A DNA stretch of 64,000 nt from NVTR01 sp036480115. GTDB lineage: Bacteria > Pseudomonadota > Alphaproteobacteria > Rhodobacterales > Rhodobacteraceae. The notes below the pieces were generated by a model that was not told where the DNA came from, searched no databases, and saw nothing but the letters and a program-made list of their open reading frames with translations. The number at the start of each line of letters is the position of its first letter. Positions within the stretch are counted from its first letter, which is position 1. Position numbers and translations under genes: made by a program. Below, piece after piece: positions 42,756 through 51,494 of this stretch. The DNA is taken from contig CBDDAE010000001.1 in the NCBI GenBank assembly GCA_965224795.1, positions 434,001 through 498,000 of the forward strand. Reading direction: 5' to 3'.

Positions 42756-43802
42756 ATGGCCCAACCGATTTTAACAACAGACCTAAAGGCAGTCACCGAA
42801 AACTGGCGGGCACTTGATCGCATGTCAGCGGGTCATGTCCAAACCGGTGCTGTTGTAAAAGCCAACGCATACGGGCTGGGTGCCGGAAAGATTGCCGAGG
42901 CGTTAATTGACGCCGGTGTAACCCAGTTCTTTGTGGCAACGGCGAACGAGGGCGCGACTCTTCGCCAATCAATAGGACCCAATCCCACGATCCACTTGTT
43001 TTGCGGACATATGGCAGGCGACTGTACCCTGATCGACGCGCAGAAGCTGACTCCACTATTAAATTCACCCGAACAATTAAAGCGTCACCTTGAACATCTA
43101 CCCGATCACCCGTTTGGACTTCAGCTCGACACCGGGATGGGCCGATTGGGTATGCAATCTGGCGACTGGGAAAGCTGCCGTGCTAAGGCTATGGCCGCCA
43201 ACCCAACACTTGTTATGTCGCATCTGGCCTGCGCAGATGAACCCGATCACCCAATGAATGCTCAACAGCTTACCCGGTTCACGCAGCTGACCCATAGCCT
43301 AGGGTTGCCCCGCTCACTTTCAGCTACCGGAGGCGTTCTTTTAGGTCCCGAATATCATTTTGACCTAACGCGCCCGGGCATCGGCATCTATGGGGGCTTA
43401 CCGTTTTCAGATGCGCGAAATGTGGTTTCACTAAGCGTCCCTGTCATTCAGATTCGCGACTTGTCCAAAGGTGACAGCGTTGGCTATGCAAACAGTTGGA
43501 TTGCAAAGCAACCAACCTGCGTAGCCACCGTCGCGGCCGGGTACGCAGATGGCCTGCCACGTTCAATAAGTAACAACGCAGTTTTCTACTGCAAAGGAAT
43601 CCAATGCCCAATCATCGGCCGCATTTCAATGGACCTGATAACGATTGATATCACTCACCTGCCTACGACCCCGGACAGTTTGGATATTTTGTGCGAAAAC
43701 CAAGGCATAGACCAACTGGCACAGCACTCTGGTACTATAGGATACGAAATTCTGACATCCCTTGGCGCGCGCTATGAACGCCGCTACAAGGGGGCAACAT
43801 GA
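42756..43802 (+). CDS. alr: Alanine racemase
   Basis: 348 residues. It interconverts L- and D-alanine for peptidoglycan. The PLP lysine is Lys35 in AVVKANAYGLGAGK; QLDTGMGRLGMQ, LTRPGIGIYGG and VGRISMDLITID-like IGRISMDLITIDI near the C-terminus are typical. It starts 175 bases after the DUF3179 gene, divergent from it. Its stop overlaps the mlaE start (ATGA, 43799-43802), so cell-wall and lipid-transport genes are coupled. Confidence 0.95.
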   Translation: MAQPILTTDLKAVTENWRALDRMSAGHVQTGAVVKANAYGLGAGKIAEALIDAGVTQFFVATANEGATLRQSIGPNPTIHLFCGHMAGDCTLIDAQKLTPLLNSPEQLKRHLEHLPDHPFGLQLDTGMGRLGMQSGDWESCRAKAMAANPTLVMSHLACADEPDHPMNAQQLTRFTQLTHSLGLPRSLSATGGVLLGPEYHFDLTRPGIGIYGGLPFSDARNVVSLSVPVIQIRDLSKGDSVGYANSWIAKQPTCVATVAAGYADGLPRSISNNAVFYCKGIQCPIIGRISMDLITIDITHLPTTPDSLDILCENQGIDQLAQHSGTIGYEILTSLGARYERRYKGAT

Positions 43803-44581
43803 ATATAATTTCCCCCATTGCCGGCCTCGGGCGAACAACGCTTTCTATCCTGGCCGCAATCGGCCGAATTTCGATTTTTGCGTTCCAAACACTTCTGCAT
43901 ATTCTGCGTCCACCGTTTTACTTTAAAGAATTTGCCCACGCCCTTGTAACCATCGGTTACTTTAGCCTGCCCGTGGTTGGTCTTACCGCCCTGTTCACTG
44001 GCGGCGCTTTGGCTTTGCAAATTTTTGCTGGAGGTGCACGGTTTTCAGCTGAATCCGTAGTGCCGCAAATCGTGGCCATCGGCATTGTGCGCGAACTTGG
44101 ACCTGTGCTGGTTGGCCTGATGATCGCCGCGCGGGTGACTTCATCTATCGCGGCTGAAATTGCGACAATGAAGGTGACCGAACAAATTGACGCGCTGGTT
44201 ACGCTATCCACAAATCCAATGAAGTACCTGACTGTCCCACGTGTTCTGGCTGCTACCCTTGTGGTGCCACTTCTTGTGGGCATTGGTGATGTCATCGGAA
44301 TTGCTGGCGGGTTTTTGGTTAGTACAGAACAGTTGGATTTCAACAAAGCCACCTATTTGAAAAATACAGTCGAGTTTCTTGAATACGCCGACGTTTCTTC
44401 CAGTTTGATGAAGGGGGCCGTATTTGGCTTCATTGCAGCATTGATGGGCTGTTACTACGGGATGAATTCAGGGCGCGGGGCCCAGGGGGTCGGTAGCGCT
44501 ACAAAGTCTTCTGTGGAGGCCGCGGCCATCCTGATCCTGGCTGCAAATTTCCTATTAACTTCAATCTTCTTTTCCACATGA
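43799..44581 (+). CDS. mlaE: MlaE-family ABC transporter permease
   Basis: 260 residues, five to six membrane helices. VVPQIVAIGIVRELGPVLVGLMIAARVTSSIAAEIATMKVTEQIDAL is the conserved MlaE core, with GFIAALMGCYYGM near the end. It is the inner-membrane permease of a system that moves phospholipids between the membranes to keep the outer membrane asymmetric. No MlaD gene is adjacent; it must lie elsewhere. ATGA overlaps on both sides couple it to alr and mlaF. Confidence 0.9.
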   Translation: MNIISPIAGLGRTTLSILAAIGRISIFAFQTLLHILRPPFYFKEFAHALVTIGYFSLPVVGLTALFTGGALALQIFAGGARFSAESVVPQIVAIGIVRELGPVLVGLMIAARVTSSIAAEIATMKVTEQIDALVTLSTNPMKYLTVPRVLAATLVVPLLVGIGDVIGIAGGFLVSTEQLDFNKATYLKNTVEFLEYADVSSSLMKGAVFGFIAALMGCYYGMNSGRGAQGVGSATKSSVEAAAILILAANFLLTSIFFST

Positions 44582-45324
44582 TTGAACTGCAAAATATCCA
44601 TAAGTCTTTTGGTTCAAAAACCGTTCTGGCAGGTGTAAACCTTACAATCCCCAAGGGGGAAAGTATGGTAATTATTGGCGGTTCAGGAACCGGAAAATCT
44701 GTTTTGCTAAAATCTATCTTGGGGTTGGTCAAACCGGATTCCGGTACAATCCTGCTTCAGGGTGAAGACGTTGCAAAGGCCGAACGCGATGCTTTCCTGG
44801 CCCGTTTTGGCATGCTTTTTCAGGGTGGCGCATTATTTGACAGCCTGACCGTTTGGCAAAATGTTGCCTTTCGCCTGTTGCGCGGCTCACTCAAGCGTTC
44901 AAAATCCCAGGCTCGCGAAATAGCCATCGAAAAGCTGCGCCGTGTAGGGCTAACACCAGATGTCGCTGATCTGTTTCCGGGCGAATTATCGGGCGGTATG
45001 CAAAAACGTGTAGGCCTTGCACGTGCCATCGCCGCCGAGCCCGAAATTATTTTCTTTGACGAACCGACAACCGGCCTTGATCCAATTATGTCTGGCGTTA
45101 TCAATGAGTTAATCCGCGAAATTGTTACGGAACTGGGTGTAACCGCCATGACCATTACCCATGACATGTCTTCAGTACGGGCCATAGCTGATCGCGTTGC
45201 CATGTTGCACGCCGGTGTCATTCAATGGACCGGATCAGTTGAAAAAATGGATGACAGCGGTGACCCATATCTTGAACAATTTATCCACGGTCGGGCGGAT
45301 GGGCCAATTGAATCGGTGCGATGA
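44578..45324 (+). CDS. mlaF: MlaF-family ABC transporter ATP-binding protein
   Basis: 248 residues. Walker A IGGSGTGKS near 33-41, Q-loop in FQGGALFDSL, signature LSGGMQKRVGLARA, and Walker B IIFFDEPTTGLDP. The Gly-Met after the signature LSGG is usual for MlaF. It powers MlaE, to which it is translationally coupled. Confidence 0.92.
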   Translation: MIELQNIHKSFGSKTVLAGVNLTIPKGESMVIIGGSGTGKSVLLKSILGLVKPDSGTILLQGEDVAKAERDAFLARFGMLFQGGALFDSLTVWQNVAFRLLRGSLKRSKSQAREIAIEKLRRVGLTPDVADLFPGELSGGMQKRVGLARAIAAEPEIIFFDEPTTGLDPIMSGVINELIREIVTELGVTAMTITHDMSSVRAIADRVAMLHAGVIQWTGSVEKMDDSGDPYLEQFIHGRADGPIESVR

Positions 45325-45370
45325 TACATCAATCATCTCCGCCAAGCCTGCCAATTAATTAGAATATTTT

Positions 45371-45391
45371 GACTTATCCAGAAAATAAGTC
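45371..45391. promoter_or_regulatory. Inverted repeat between mlaF and the next gene
   Basis: GACTTAT (45371-45377), seven-base spacer, ATAAGTC (45385-45391). The left arm overlaps a TTGACT that could be a -35. Operator or weak terminator; undecided. Confidence 0.35.
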
Positions 45392-45423
45392 CAAACTGCC
45401 TGACGAATGGTGGAGAATTTCAA

Positions 45424-45753
45424 ATGTATACCCTACTCTTGGTGATCCTCGCGTTGCTTCTTTCTCTGGCATTGCTTTGGTCTCCGTACCAATTATTAGT
45501 CGCCTCCCGATTTCGGTTAATGCGGGCCGATGAACCCTTAAATATCGCCGGGTTTCGTGGCCTGCTTGCACTTGGGTTGGTCGCCGCAGTTTTTAACACT
45601 GCATATGTTGCAAATTTGTTTTTTGGGTCTGGCCCACTGGAGATCGTGCTGGAAGGCTGGTTGATGGCTGCGATGGCGTTAACCTGGCTGACATTTTGGG
45701 CTAATTTTGCATTGATCAGTTTTGGTCGCAAACGTCAGATGTTGCAGTACTAA
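45424..45753 (+). CDS. Small membrane protein of unknown function
   Basis: 109 residues. Three hydrophobic segments: LLLVILALLLSLALLW (~3-18), GLLALGLVAAVFNTAYVANLFF (~47-68) and WLMAAMALTWLTFWANFALI (~79-98). GGAG precedes the ATG. I do not recognise the family. Its position between mlaEF and a PqiA-like gene may point to an envelope role. Confidence 0.6.
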   Translation: MYTLLLVILALLLSLALLWSPYQLLVASRFRLMRADEPLNIAGFRGLLALGLVAAVFNTAYVANLFFGSGPLEIVLEGWLMAAMALTWLTFWANFALISFGRKRQMLQY

Positions 45754-45762
45754 AAACCCCCA

Positions 45763-45783
45763 CCCCTTGGCAGCGCTAAGGGG
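45763..45783 (+). promoter_or_regulatory. Hairpin that covers the ribosome site of the PqiA-like gene
   Basis: CCCCTT (45763-45768), loop GGCAGCGCT, AAGGGG (45778-45783). The right arm is the only Shine-Dalgarno-like sequence ahead of the next gene, nine bases before a TTG start. Confidence 0.45.
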
Positions 45784-45792
45784 CGACATTAT

Positions 45793-46230
45793 TTGAATTT
45801 CATGATATTAAAAACCGCCAATCTTGCGCTTTTGGTCCTGTTTCCAATTGCCTGGTTTTCGCCACTTCTGCGGGCTGGGCTATTACCGTTATTTGGACTT
45901 AAAGAAATAACGGTAATGTCTGGGCTACAATCTATCTGGGAAACCGACCCAGCCTTTGCCTTGCTAATCACATTCTTTGCGATCTTTGCCCCCTATATCA
46001 AAACCCTTGGCATCGCCCTGATGCATTTTGGCATGATGCGCCGGCGTGCCCTGCCTTTTTTTAATCTGTTGGGCAAACTGGCCATGGCCGATATATTCAT
46101 GCTGGCGCTTTATGTGGTGGTGATCAAAGGCATTGGTGTCGGGCGAATAGAGACCGCCTGGGGTCTGTACCTGTTCACCGGCTGCATCATTGCATCACTG
46201 GCCATTTCATTGGGAACAGCAAAACGCTAA
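45793..46230 (+). CDS. Paraquat-inducible protein A-like membrane protein
   Basis: 145 residues, start uncertain (TTG 45793 fits AAGGGG at 45778; ATG 45802 is the alternative). Four membrane helices, with the PqiA-type features LKEITVMSGLQSIWETDPAFALLITFFAIFAPYIKTLG and LGKLAMADIFMLALYVVVIKG. Only one PqiA half is present and the cysteine motifs of full PqiA are absent. PqiA proteins work with MCE-domain lipid transport; mlaEF lie just upstream. Confidence 0.75.
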   Translation: MNFMILKTANLALLVLFPIAWFSPLLRAGLLPLFGLKEITVMSGLQSIWETDPAFALLITFFAIFAPYIKTLGIALMHFGMMRRRALPFFNLLGKLAMADIFMLALYVVVIKGIGVGRIETAWGLYLFTGCIIASLAISLGTAKR

Positions 46231-46272
46231 TCTTGGTTGGCGAAACCGCACAGCTTCGTTAGAACACCGGCC

Positions 46273-47637
46273 ATGGCCAAATCACAAACCTTCACCTGTA
46301 CCGCCTGCGCCGCCGTTCATTCAAAATGGTCCGGACGTTGTGAAGGCTGTGGCGACTGGAACACCATTGTAGAAGATACCCCTCTTTCTGATGGACCTGC
46401 CAAAAAATCCTTAGGCGCAAAGCGCGGTGCCTCGGTTGTCCTTAGCGATCTGTCAACCGTGCAATCTCCACCGCCCCGTACCTGTTCGGGTATCGATGAA
46501 CTTGACCGCGTGTTGGGGGGCGGCCTCGTGCCGGCTTCAGCAATACTGGTTGGCGGGGACCCCGGAATTGGTAAATCCACCCTGTTGCTGCAAGCTGCAG
46601 CCAGTTTCGCACGAAATGGCCTTAAGGCATTGTACGTTTCAGGTGAAGAAAGCATAGCTCAGGTGCAAATGCGGGCCAGCCGACTTGATCTGACGGACGC
46701 GCCTGTCAAACTGGCCGCAGAAACCAACCTGCGCGATATTCTAACTACCCTGGATCAGGAAAAGCCGGATATCGCGATCATTGATTCAATTCAAACAATG
46801 TGGGCTGACAACATAGCCAGCGCCCCGGGATCAGTTTCTCAGGTGCGCTCTGCCGCCCATGAATTGACCAACTATGCCAAACGCAAAGGCATGGCTGTGG
46901 TTTTGGTTGGCCATGTCACCAAAGACGGGCAGATTGCCGGGCCCCGTGTGATAGAACACATGGTAGACACCGTGTTGTATTTTGAAGGCGAGCGCGGCCA
47001 CCAGTTTCGCATTCTTCGCGCTGTCAAAAACCGCTTTGGTCCAGCAGATGAAATTGGTGTATTTGAAATGACCGGCAAAGGCTTAGCCGAAGTTTCTAAT
47101 CCTTCTGCGCTGTTTTTGTCTGAGCGCGATGAACCTGCCGCCGGATCAGTTGTATTCGCTGGAATTGAAGGCACCCGCCCGGTGTTGGTGGAATTTCAGG
47201 CCCTTGTCGCGCCAACCCCGCACAGTCAGCCGCGTCGAACCGTTGTGGGCTGGGATGGCGGACGCCTCGCCATGATATTAGCCGTGCTAGAAGCCCGCTG
47301 CGGCATCCCCTTTTCCGGGCTGGATGTCTATCTGAACGTTGCCGGCGGTTTAAAGGTCAGTGAACCTGCGGCTGATCTGGCTGTTGCGGCAGCGCTACTT
47401 TCCGCCAGAGAAGACATAGCAATCCCTGCAGACACTGTGGTTTTTGGCGAAATTAGCCTATCAGGGGCCTTACGACCGGTTGGGCAGACAGAAAATCGCC
47501 TTAAAGAAGCCCGAAAATTAGGGTTTTCCAAGGCTATTGCCCCAACTAGAAGCAAAATTGGTTCAGGCGGCGGCCCCGAAATGCAGCAGATGCCGGATCT
47601 GACAAGCTTTGTTGGCGAAATATTCGGCGCGGGTTAA
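46273..47637 (+). CDS. radA: DNA repair protein RadA
   Basis: 454 residues from MAKSQTFTCTAC; the frame is open 12 codons further up with no ribosome site. Zinc finger C9, C12, C23, C26; Walker A GDPGIGKST at 95-103; the RadA-specific KNRFG in VKNRFGPADEIGVFEM; and a C-terminal Lon-like domain (LDVYLNVAGGLKVSEPAADLAVAAALLSA). It drives branch migration in recombination repair. Twenty-odd bases separate it from cvpA. Confidence 0.96.
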   Translation: MAKSQTFTCTACAAVHSKWSGRCEGCGDWNTIVEDTPLSDGPAKKSLGAKRGASVVLSDLSTVQSPPPRTCSGIDELDRVLGGGLVPASAILVGGDPGIGKSTLLLQAAASFARNGLKALYVSGEESIAQVQMRASRLDLTDAPVKLAAETNLRDILTTLDQEKPDIAIIDSIQTMWADNIASAPGSVSQVRSAAHELTNYAKRKGMAVVLVGHVTKDGQIAGPRVIEHMVDTVLYFEGERGHQFRILRAVKNRFGPADEIGVFEMTGKGLAEVSNPSALFLSERDEPAAGSVVFAGIEGTRPVLVEFQALVAPTPHSQPRRTVVGWDGGRLAMILAVLEARCGIPFSGLDVYLNVAGGLKVSEPAADLAVAAALLSAREDIAIPADTVVFGEISLSGALRPVGQTENRLKEARKLGFSKAIAPTRSKIGSGGGPEMQQMPDLTSFVGEIFGAG

Positions 47638-47660
47638 CACGCGCGAGCAGGAGAACGACT

Positions 47661-48224
47661 ATGGAAGGTTTTACAGTTGTAGACGGCGGCGTGGCTTTGG
47701 TCATCGTTGTGTCGGCCATATTGGCTTATTCGCGTGGATTTGTACGTGAAGCCTTATCAATTGCAGGCTGGGTAGCTGCCGCGGTTGTAGCGTTCCTTTT
47801 CGCACCCCGTGTGCAACCGTTGATCCACGAAATTCCTATTCTAAAAGACTTTCTAGGCGACAGTTGCGAACTTAGTATCATCGCTGCATTTGCTGCCGTA
47901 TTCGCCTTGGCCCTAGTTGTTGTATCAATTTTCACGCCCTTATTCTCTTCCGCCGTCCAGCGTTCCGCACTTGGCGGGTTGGATCAGGGGCTGGGATTTC
48001 TGTTTGGCGTCTTTCGCGGTTTGCTATTGGTAGCCATCGCGCTGGTGGTCTATGACCGGGTTGTCCTGAACGAAACCATAGCCATGGTTGATGATAGCAG
48101 AACAGCAAAAATATTTGCCAAAGCGCAGGAATCAATCAACGATTCGATCCCCGAAAATGCACCGGGCTGGATTGTAGCCCGCTATGAAGAATTGGTCGGC
48201 ACATGCGGCGCGGTTGTTCAGTAA
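47661..48224 (+). CDS. cvpA: CvpA family membrane protein
   Basis: 187 residues, four membrane helices. DGGVALVIVVSAILAYSRGFVREALSIAGWVAAAVVAF and GGLDQGLGFLFGVFRGLLLVAIALVVYDR are the CvpA signature. Precise function is unclear; often linked to purF, which follows here after the small secreted protein gene. AGGAG lies before the ATG. Confidence 0.9.
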   Translation: MEGFTVVDGGVALVIVVSAILAYSRGFVREALSIAGWVAAAVVAFLFAPRVQPLIHEIPILKDFLGDSCELSIIAAFAAVFALALVVVSIFTPLFSSAVQRSALGGLDQGLGFLFGVFRGLLLVAIALVVYDRVVLNETIAMVDDSRTAKIFAKAQESINDSIPENAPGWIVARYEELVGTCGAVVQ

Positions 48225-48419
48225 TTTCAAACTAGATTGTTCCGGTTGTTTTTTGTTCCTCTTGCAAACTAATTATCCGCCGCAATCTCACTTACGTGAA
48301 GTTTTGACGGGTATTGTGATGGGCATTCTGGCTTGCGTTTGTGTATCCTTTGCACAAGGGCGCTCAATTCGCGTCGATAAAATGCAATTTTAGCGATTAT
48401 CACGAAGGCGGAAATAGAC

Positions 48420-48812
48420 ATGAATTTCACAAGCAATATCAATTCTTCACTTGTTATCGGGTTTCTTTTTACCAGCTCTGCCATCGCCAGCTCACATGGT
48501 AATGATCTGGTCCATACCCAAAAATTTCAGGGCGTTACCTACACAATGAACCAGTCCCACATGGCGCTTTACACCTATGATGGTGACGGTTCAGGCGTGT
48601 CCAATTGTTATGGTGAGTGTGCCGCAAATTGGCCGCCGGCCCTGTTGGATGCAGGATCAAAACTGGGCGACAATTACACGCTGATCCCGCGAACCGATGG
48701 TACAATGCAAATCGCGTTCAGAGGCAAGCCGCTTTACCTGTATGGTGGCGACGTTGAAATCGGCGACATCTCGGGCGATGGCATTGGTGGTGTTTGGCAC
48801 CTATCCAAATAG
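48420..48812 (+). CDS. Small secreted protein with COG4315 (lipoprotein_15) repeats
   Basis: 130 residues. Signal peptide (SLVIGFLFTSSAIA, ~10-23), then two repeats of the secreted-repeat family (PF03640): ALYTYDGDGSGVSNCYGECAANWPP and KPLYLYGGDVEIGDISGDGIGGVWHL. A Cys pair (NCYGEC) may form a disulphide or bind metal. Biochemical role unknown. It interrupts the common cvpA-purF pair. The 195-base gap ahead of it has no other gene. Confidence 0.8.
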   Translation: MNFTSNINSSLVIGFLFTSSAIASSHGNDLVHTQKFQGVTYTMNQSHMALYTYDGDGSGVSNCYGECAANWPPALLDAGSKLGDNYTLIPRTDGTMQIAFRGKPLYLYGGDVEIGDISGDGIGGVWHLSK

Positions 48813-48925
48813 TTCCCGGTTGATCGGGTTCAAAAACTTATTCCTTACTTCGTAATGACTCCCTGTGCGCAACCAGCTAAGACGGACCCAATCCATGCCA
48901 CTGGGATTCGGAGCCATAAGCTGCA

Positions 48926-50392
48926 ATGCGTGAAATGCCCCTTAGCCACCCCTTTGATGACGATAAATTAAAAGAAGAATGCGGCGTTTTTGGTGCCATC
49001 GGCATGCCGGAAGCTGCAAATTTTGTCGCCCTTGGCTTGCACGCCTTGCAACACAGAGGTCAGGAAGCGGGCGGCATAGTAGCCCATGAATTTGGCCCCG
49101 GATTTAGTTCGGCACGTCGTTTTGGCTATGTGCGTGATAATTTTACCAAAGCCAGCCTGATGGAAACGCTGCCCGGCCCTATCTCTATTGGCCATGTGCG
49201 CTATTCCACCGCTGGTTCAAAGGGCCACACCCAAATCCGCGATGTGCAACCGTTCTTTGGCGAATTTTCCATGGGCGGCGCTGCCATAGCCCATAACGGC
49301 AACATCACCAACGCCGCTGCCCTGCGCCGCGAACTGATCAATCACGGCTCAATCTTTCAAAGTTCCTCCGACAGCGAGTGCATCATCCATTTGATGGCCC
49401 GCTCCTTCCACCCCAACATCCCAGAACGTATGAAAGACGCCCTGCGCCGGGTCGAAGGCGCGTTTTCCATCGTTGCCATGACCCGTACAAAGCTAATCGG
49501 CGTACGCGATCGGTTGGGCGTGCGCCCTTTGGTGATGGGCCAGTTAGGCGACGGCTGGGTATTGGCCAGCGAAACTTGCGCGCTTGATATTATCGGTGCC
49601 GAATTCATTCGCGAGATAGAGCCCGGCGAAATGGTGGTTATCACAGAAAATGGCGTCGAAAGCTCGCACCCTTTTGAAGGCGTCGGATCACGGTTCTGCA
49701 TTTTTGAACATGTCTACTTTTCCCGCCCCGACAGCATCCTTGGCGGCCAGTCAGTTTACACAACCCGTAGGCAAATCGGCGTTGAACTGGCCCGTGAAGC
49801 TCCGGTAGAAGCCGATCTGGTCTGCCCGGTCCCCGACAGCGGCACACCCGCAGCAATTGGATATAGCCAGGAAAGCGGCATCCCCTACGCCATGGGCATC
49901 ATCCGCAACCAATATGTCGGGCGCACATTTATTGAACCCACCGAACAAATCCGCAGCCTTGGCGTTCGGCTGAAGCTGAACGTCAACCGGGCGCTGATCA
50001 AAGGCAAACGGGTGGTTCTGGTGGATGACAGCATCGTGCGCGGCACCACGACCACCAAAATTAAAGAAATGATCCTAGAGGCCGGGGCCAAATCTGTGCA
50101 TTTTCGTATTGCCAGTCCGCCAACAGCCTGGCCTTGTTTTTATGGGGTAGACACACCAAAACGCGAGAACCTGCTGGCAGCGACAATGTCCGAAGACGAA
50201 ATGTGTGAACATTTGGGCGTTGACAGCTTGAAATTTATTTCACTGGACGGACTATACCGCGCTGTTGGTGAAGCCAAAGGCCGCGATAAAAACAAACCAC
50301 AATATTGCGACGCCTGTTTTTCCGGGCAATATCCCGTTGCGCCTTCAGACATGCTGGAAGACGGGTTTGAAGTTAAGACGGCGGCAGAATGA
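48926..50392 (+). CDS. purF: Amidophosphoribosyltransferase PurF
   Basis: 488 residues. First step of purine synthesis: PRPP plus glutamine to phosphoribosylamine. N-terminal glutaminase with the catalytic Cys in KEECGVFGAIG (Cys19 from this start, so a propeptide is removed), GHVRYSTAGS, and NGNITNAAALR; the PRPP motif is VLVDDSIVRGTTTTK. Cysteines near the C-terminus fit an Fe-S form. Stop overlaps the DUF1801 gene (ATGA). Confidence 0.97.
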   Translation: MREMPLSHPFDDDKLKEECGVFGAIGMPEAANFVALGLHALQHRGQEAGGIVAHEFGPGFSSARRFGYVRDNFTKASLMETLPGPISIGHVRYSTAGSKGHTQIRDVQPFFGEFSMGGAAIAHNGNITNAAALRRELINHGSIFQSSSDSECIIHLMARSFHPNIPERMKDALRRVEGAFSIVAMTRTKLIGVRDRLGVRPLVMGQLGDGWVLASETCALDIIGAEFIREIEPGEMVVITENGVESSHPFEGVGSRFCIFEHVYFSRPDSILGGQSVYTTRRQIGVELAREAPVEADLVCPVPDSGTPAAIGYSQESGIPYAMGIIRNQYVGRTFIEPTEQIRSLGVRLKLNVNRALIKGKRVVLVDDSIVRGTTTTKIKEMILEAGAKSVHFRIASPPTAWPCFYGVDTPKRENLLAATMSEDEMCEHLGVDSLKFISLDGLYRAVGEAKGRDKNKPQYCDACFSGQYPVAPSDMLEDGFEVKTAAE

Positions 50393-50814
50393 CTATCACG
50401 CCAATTATTTCACCGGATGTAAAATCTGTGTTTCAAACTTATTCACCAGAGGGACGCACCGCGATGATGTCTCTCAGGGCACTGATTTTTGAAGTTGCGA
50501 GCGCAAATTCCGCGGTCGGCATATTAACGGAAACCCTGAAATGGGGTGTGCCATCCTATCTAACCGAAAAATCTAAATCCGGCTCTACCATACGAATATC
50601 ATGGTCCGCCGCCAAACCTAAACAGGCCGCCCTTTACTTCAACTGCAAAACCACGCTGGTTGACCGGATGCGCGACGTGTACCCAGATTCCTTCACCTTT
50701 CAAAGTAACCGCGTTGCAGCCTATTCAATTGATGCACGGATGCCGCGTGAAGCGCTAATGCATTGCATTGAAATGGCGCTACTTTACCACCGCAATAAAC
50801 GGAAAATTGCGTGA
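50389..50814 (+). CDS. DUF1801 (YdhG-like) protein
   Basis: 141 residues. LTETLKWGVPSYLTEKSKSGSTIRISW and ALYFNCKTTLVDRMRDVYPDSF are the DUF1801 hallmarks. Structures of this fold resemble iron chaperone/frataxin-like or YjbR proteins, but no reaction is established. It is coupled to purF before and the SDR gene after by 4-base overlaps. Confidence 0.8.
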   Translation: MTITPIISPDVKSVFQTYSPEGRTAMMSLRALIFEVASANSAVGILTETLKWGVPSYLTEKSKSGSTIRISWSAAKPKQAALYFNCKTTLVDRMRDVYPDSFTFQSNRVAAYSIDARMPREALMHCIEMALLYHRNKRKIA

Positions 50815-51485
50815 CCGCCGAGAATACTAAAATTGCTCTTGTCACCGGTGCATCGCGCGGTCTTGGTGCGGCTTTCGCCCAAGTTCTCGCCCATGACCAC
50901 CACATTGTTGCAGTGGCCAAAACCACTGGCGCGCTGGAAGAACTGGATGACCGTATTCAGGCAGCAAATGGACAGGCAACCCTGGCCCCGATGGACATCA
51001 CGAATGTTGATGCCATGGCCCAGCTTTGTCGCTCAATCTATGATCGCTGGGGCAAGCTTGATATTTGGGTTCACGCCGCCATCCACGCCGCGCCGCTTGG
51101 CCCAACACCACATCTTGATGCCAAGGATGTCGCCAAATCCATGCGAACCAATGTAACCGCAACGGCAACTCTTATCACTATGGTTGAACCTCTTTTGAAC
51201 CTGTCAAAATCCGGGCAGGCAGTGTTTTTTGACGATCCGCGCGCCGGACATAAGTTTTTTGGCGCCTATGGTTCAAGCAAGGCCGCACAAATTGCATTGG
51301 CCAAAAGTTGGCAGGCTGAAACGGTCAAGTTAGGGCCAAAGGTTAATATTTTAACTCCAGCCCCGATGCCCACTGCCACCCGCGCCCGGTTTTTCCCTGG
51401 TGAAGACCGCACCCCCCTAGCTGATACCCACGATGAAGCAGTGCGGCTGTTGGCAAAAATAGACATTCAATCCACAGCCGCTTAG
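50811..51485 (+). CDS. SDR family oxidoreductase
   Basis: 224 residues; GTG start inside the DUF1801 stop (GTGA). NAD(P) motif VTGASRGLGAAFAQ at ~12-25; HAAIHAAPLG replaces the usual NNAG; FGAYGSSKAAQ gives the catalytic Tyr and Lys. Substrate unknown. Part of the run purF-DUF1801-SDR-methyltransferase. Confidence 0.85.
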   Translation: MTAENTKIALVTGASRGLGAAFAQVLAHDHHIVAVAKTTGALEELDDRIQAANGQATLAPMDITNVDAMAQLCRSIYDRWGKLDIWVHAAIHAAPLGPTPHLDAKDVAKSMRTNVTATATLITMVEPLLNLSKSGQAVFFDDPRAGHKFFGAYGSSKAAQIALAKSWQAETVKLGPKVNILTPAPMPTATRARFFPGEDRTPLADTHDEAVRLLAKIDIQSTAA

Positions 51486-51494
51486 CCTTCACAA

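Noticed and set aside
44612..44626. GTTC-N7-GTTC, a LexA-like site of alphaproteobacteria
   Set aside because: It lies inside the mlaF coding sequence and encodes conserved residues; no promoter is close.
48184..48393. 69-codon open frame between cvpA and the secreted protein gene
   Set aside because: Begins inside cvpA, no ribosome site and no recognisable domain.
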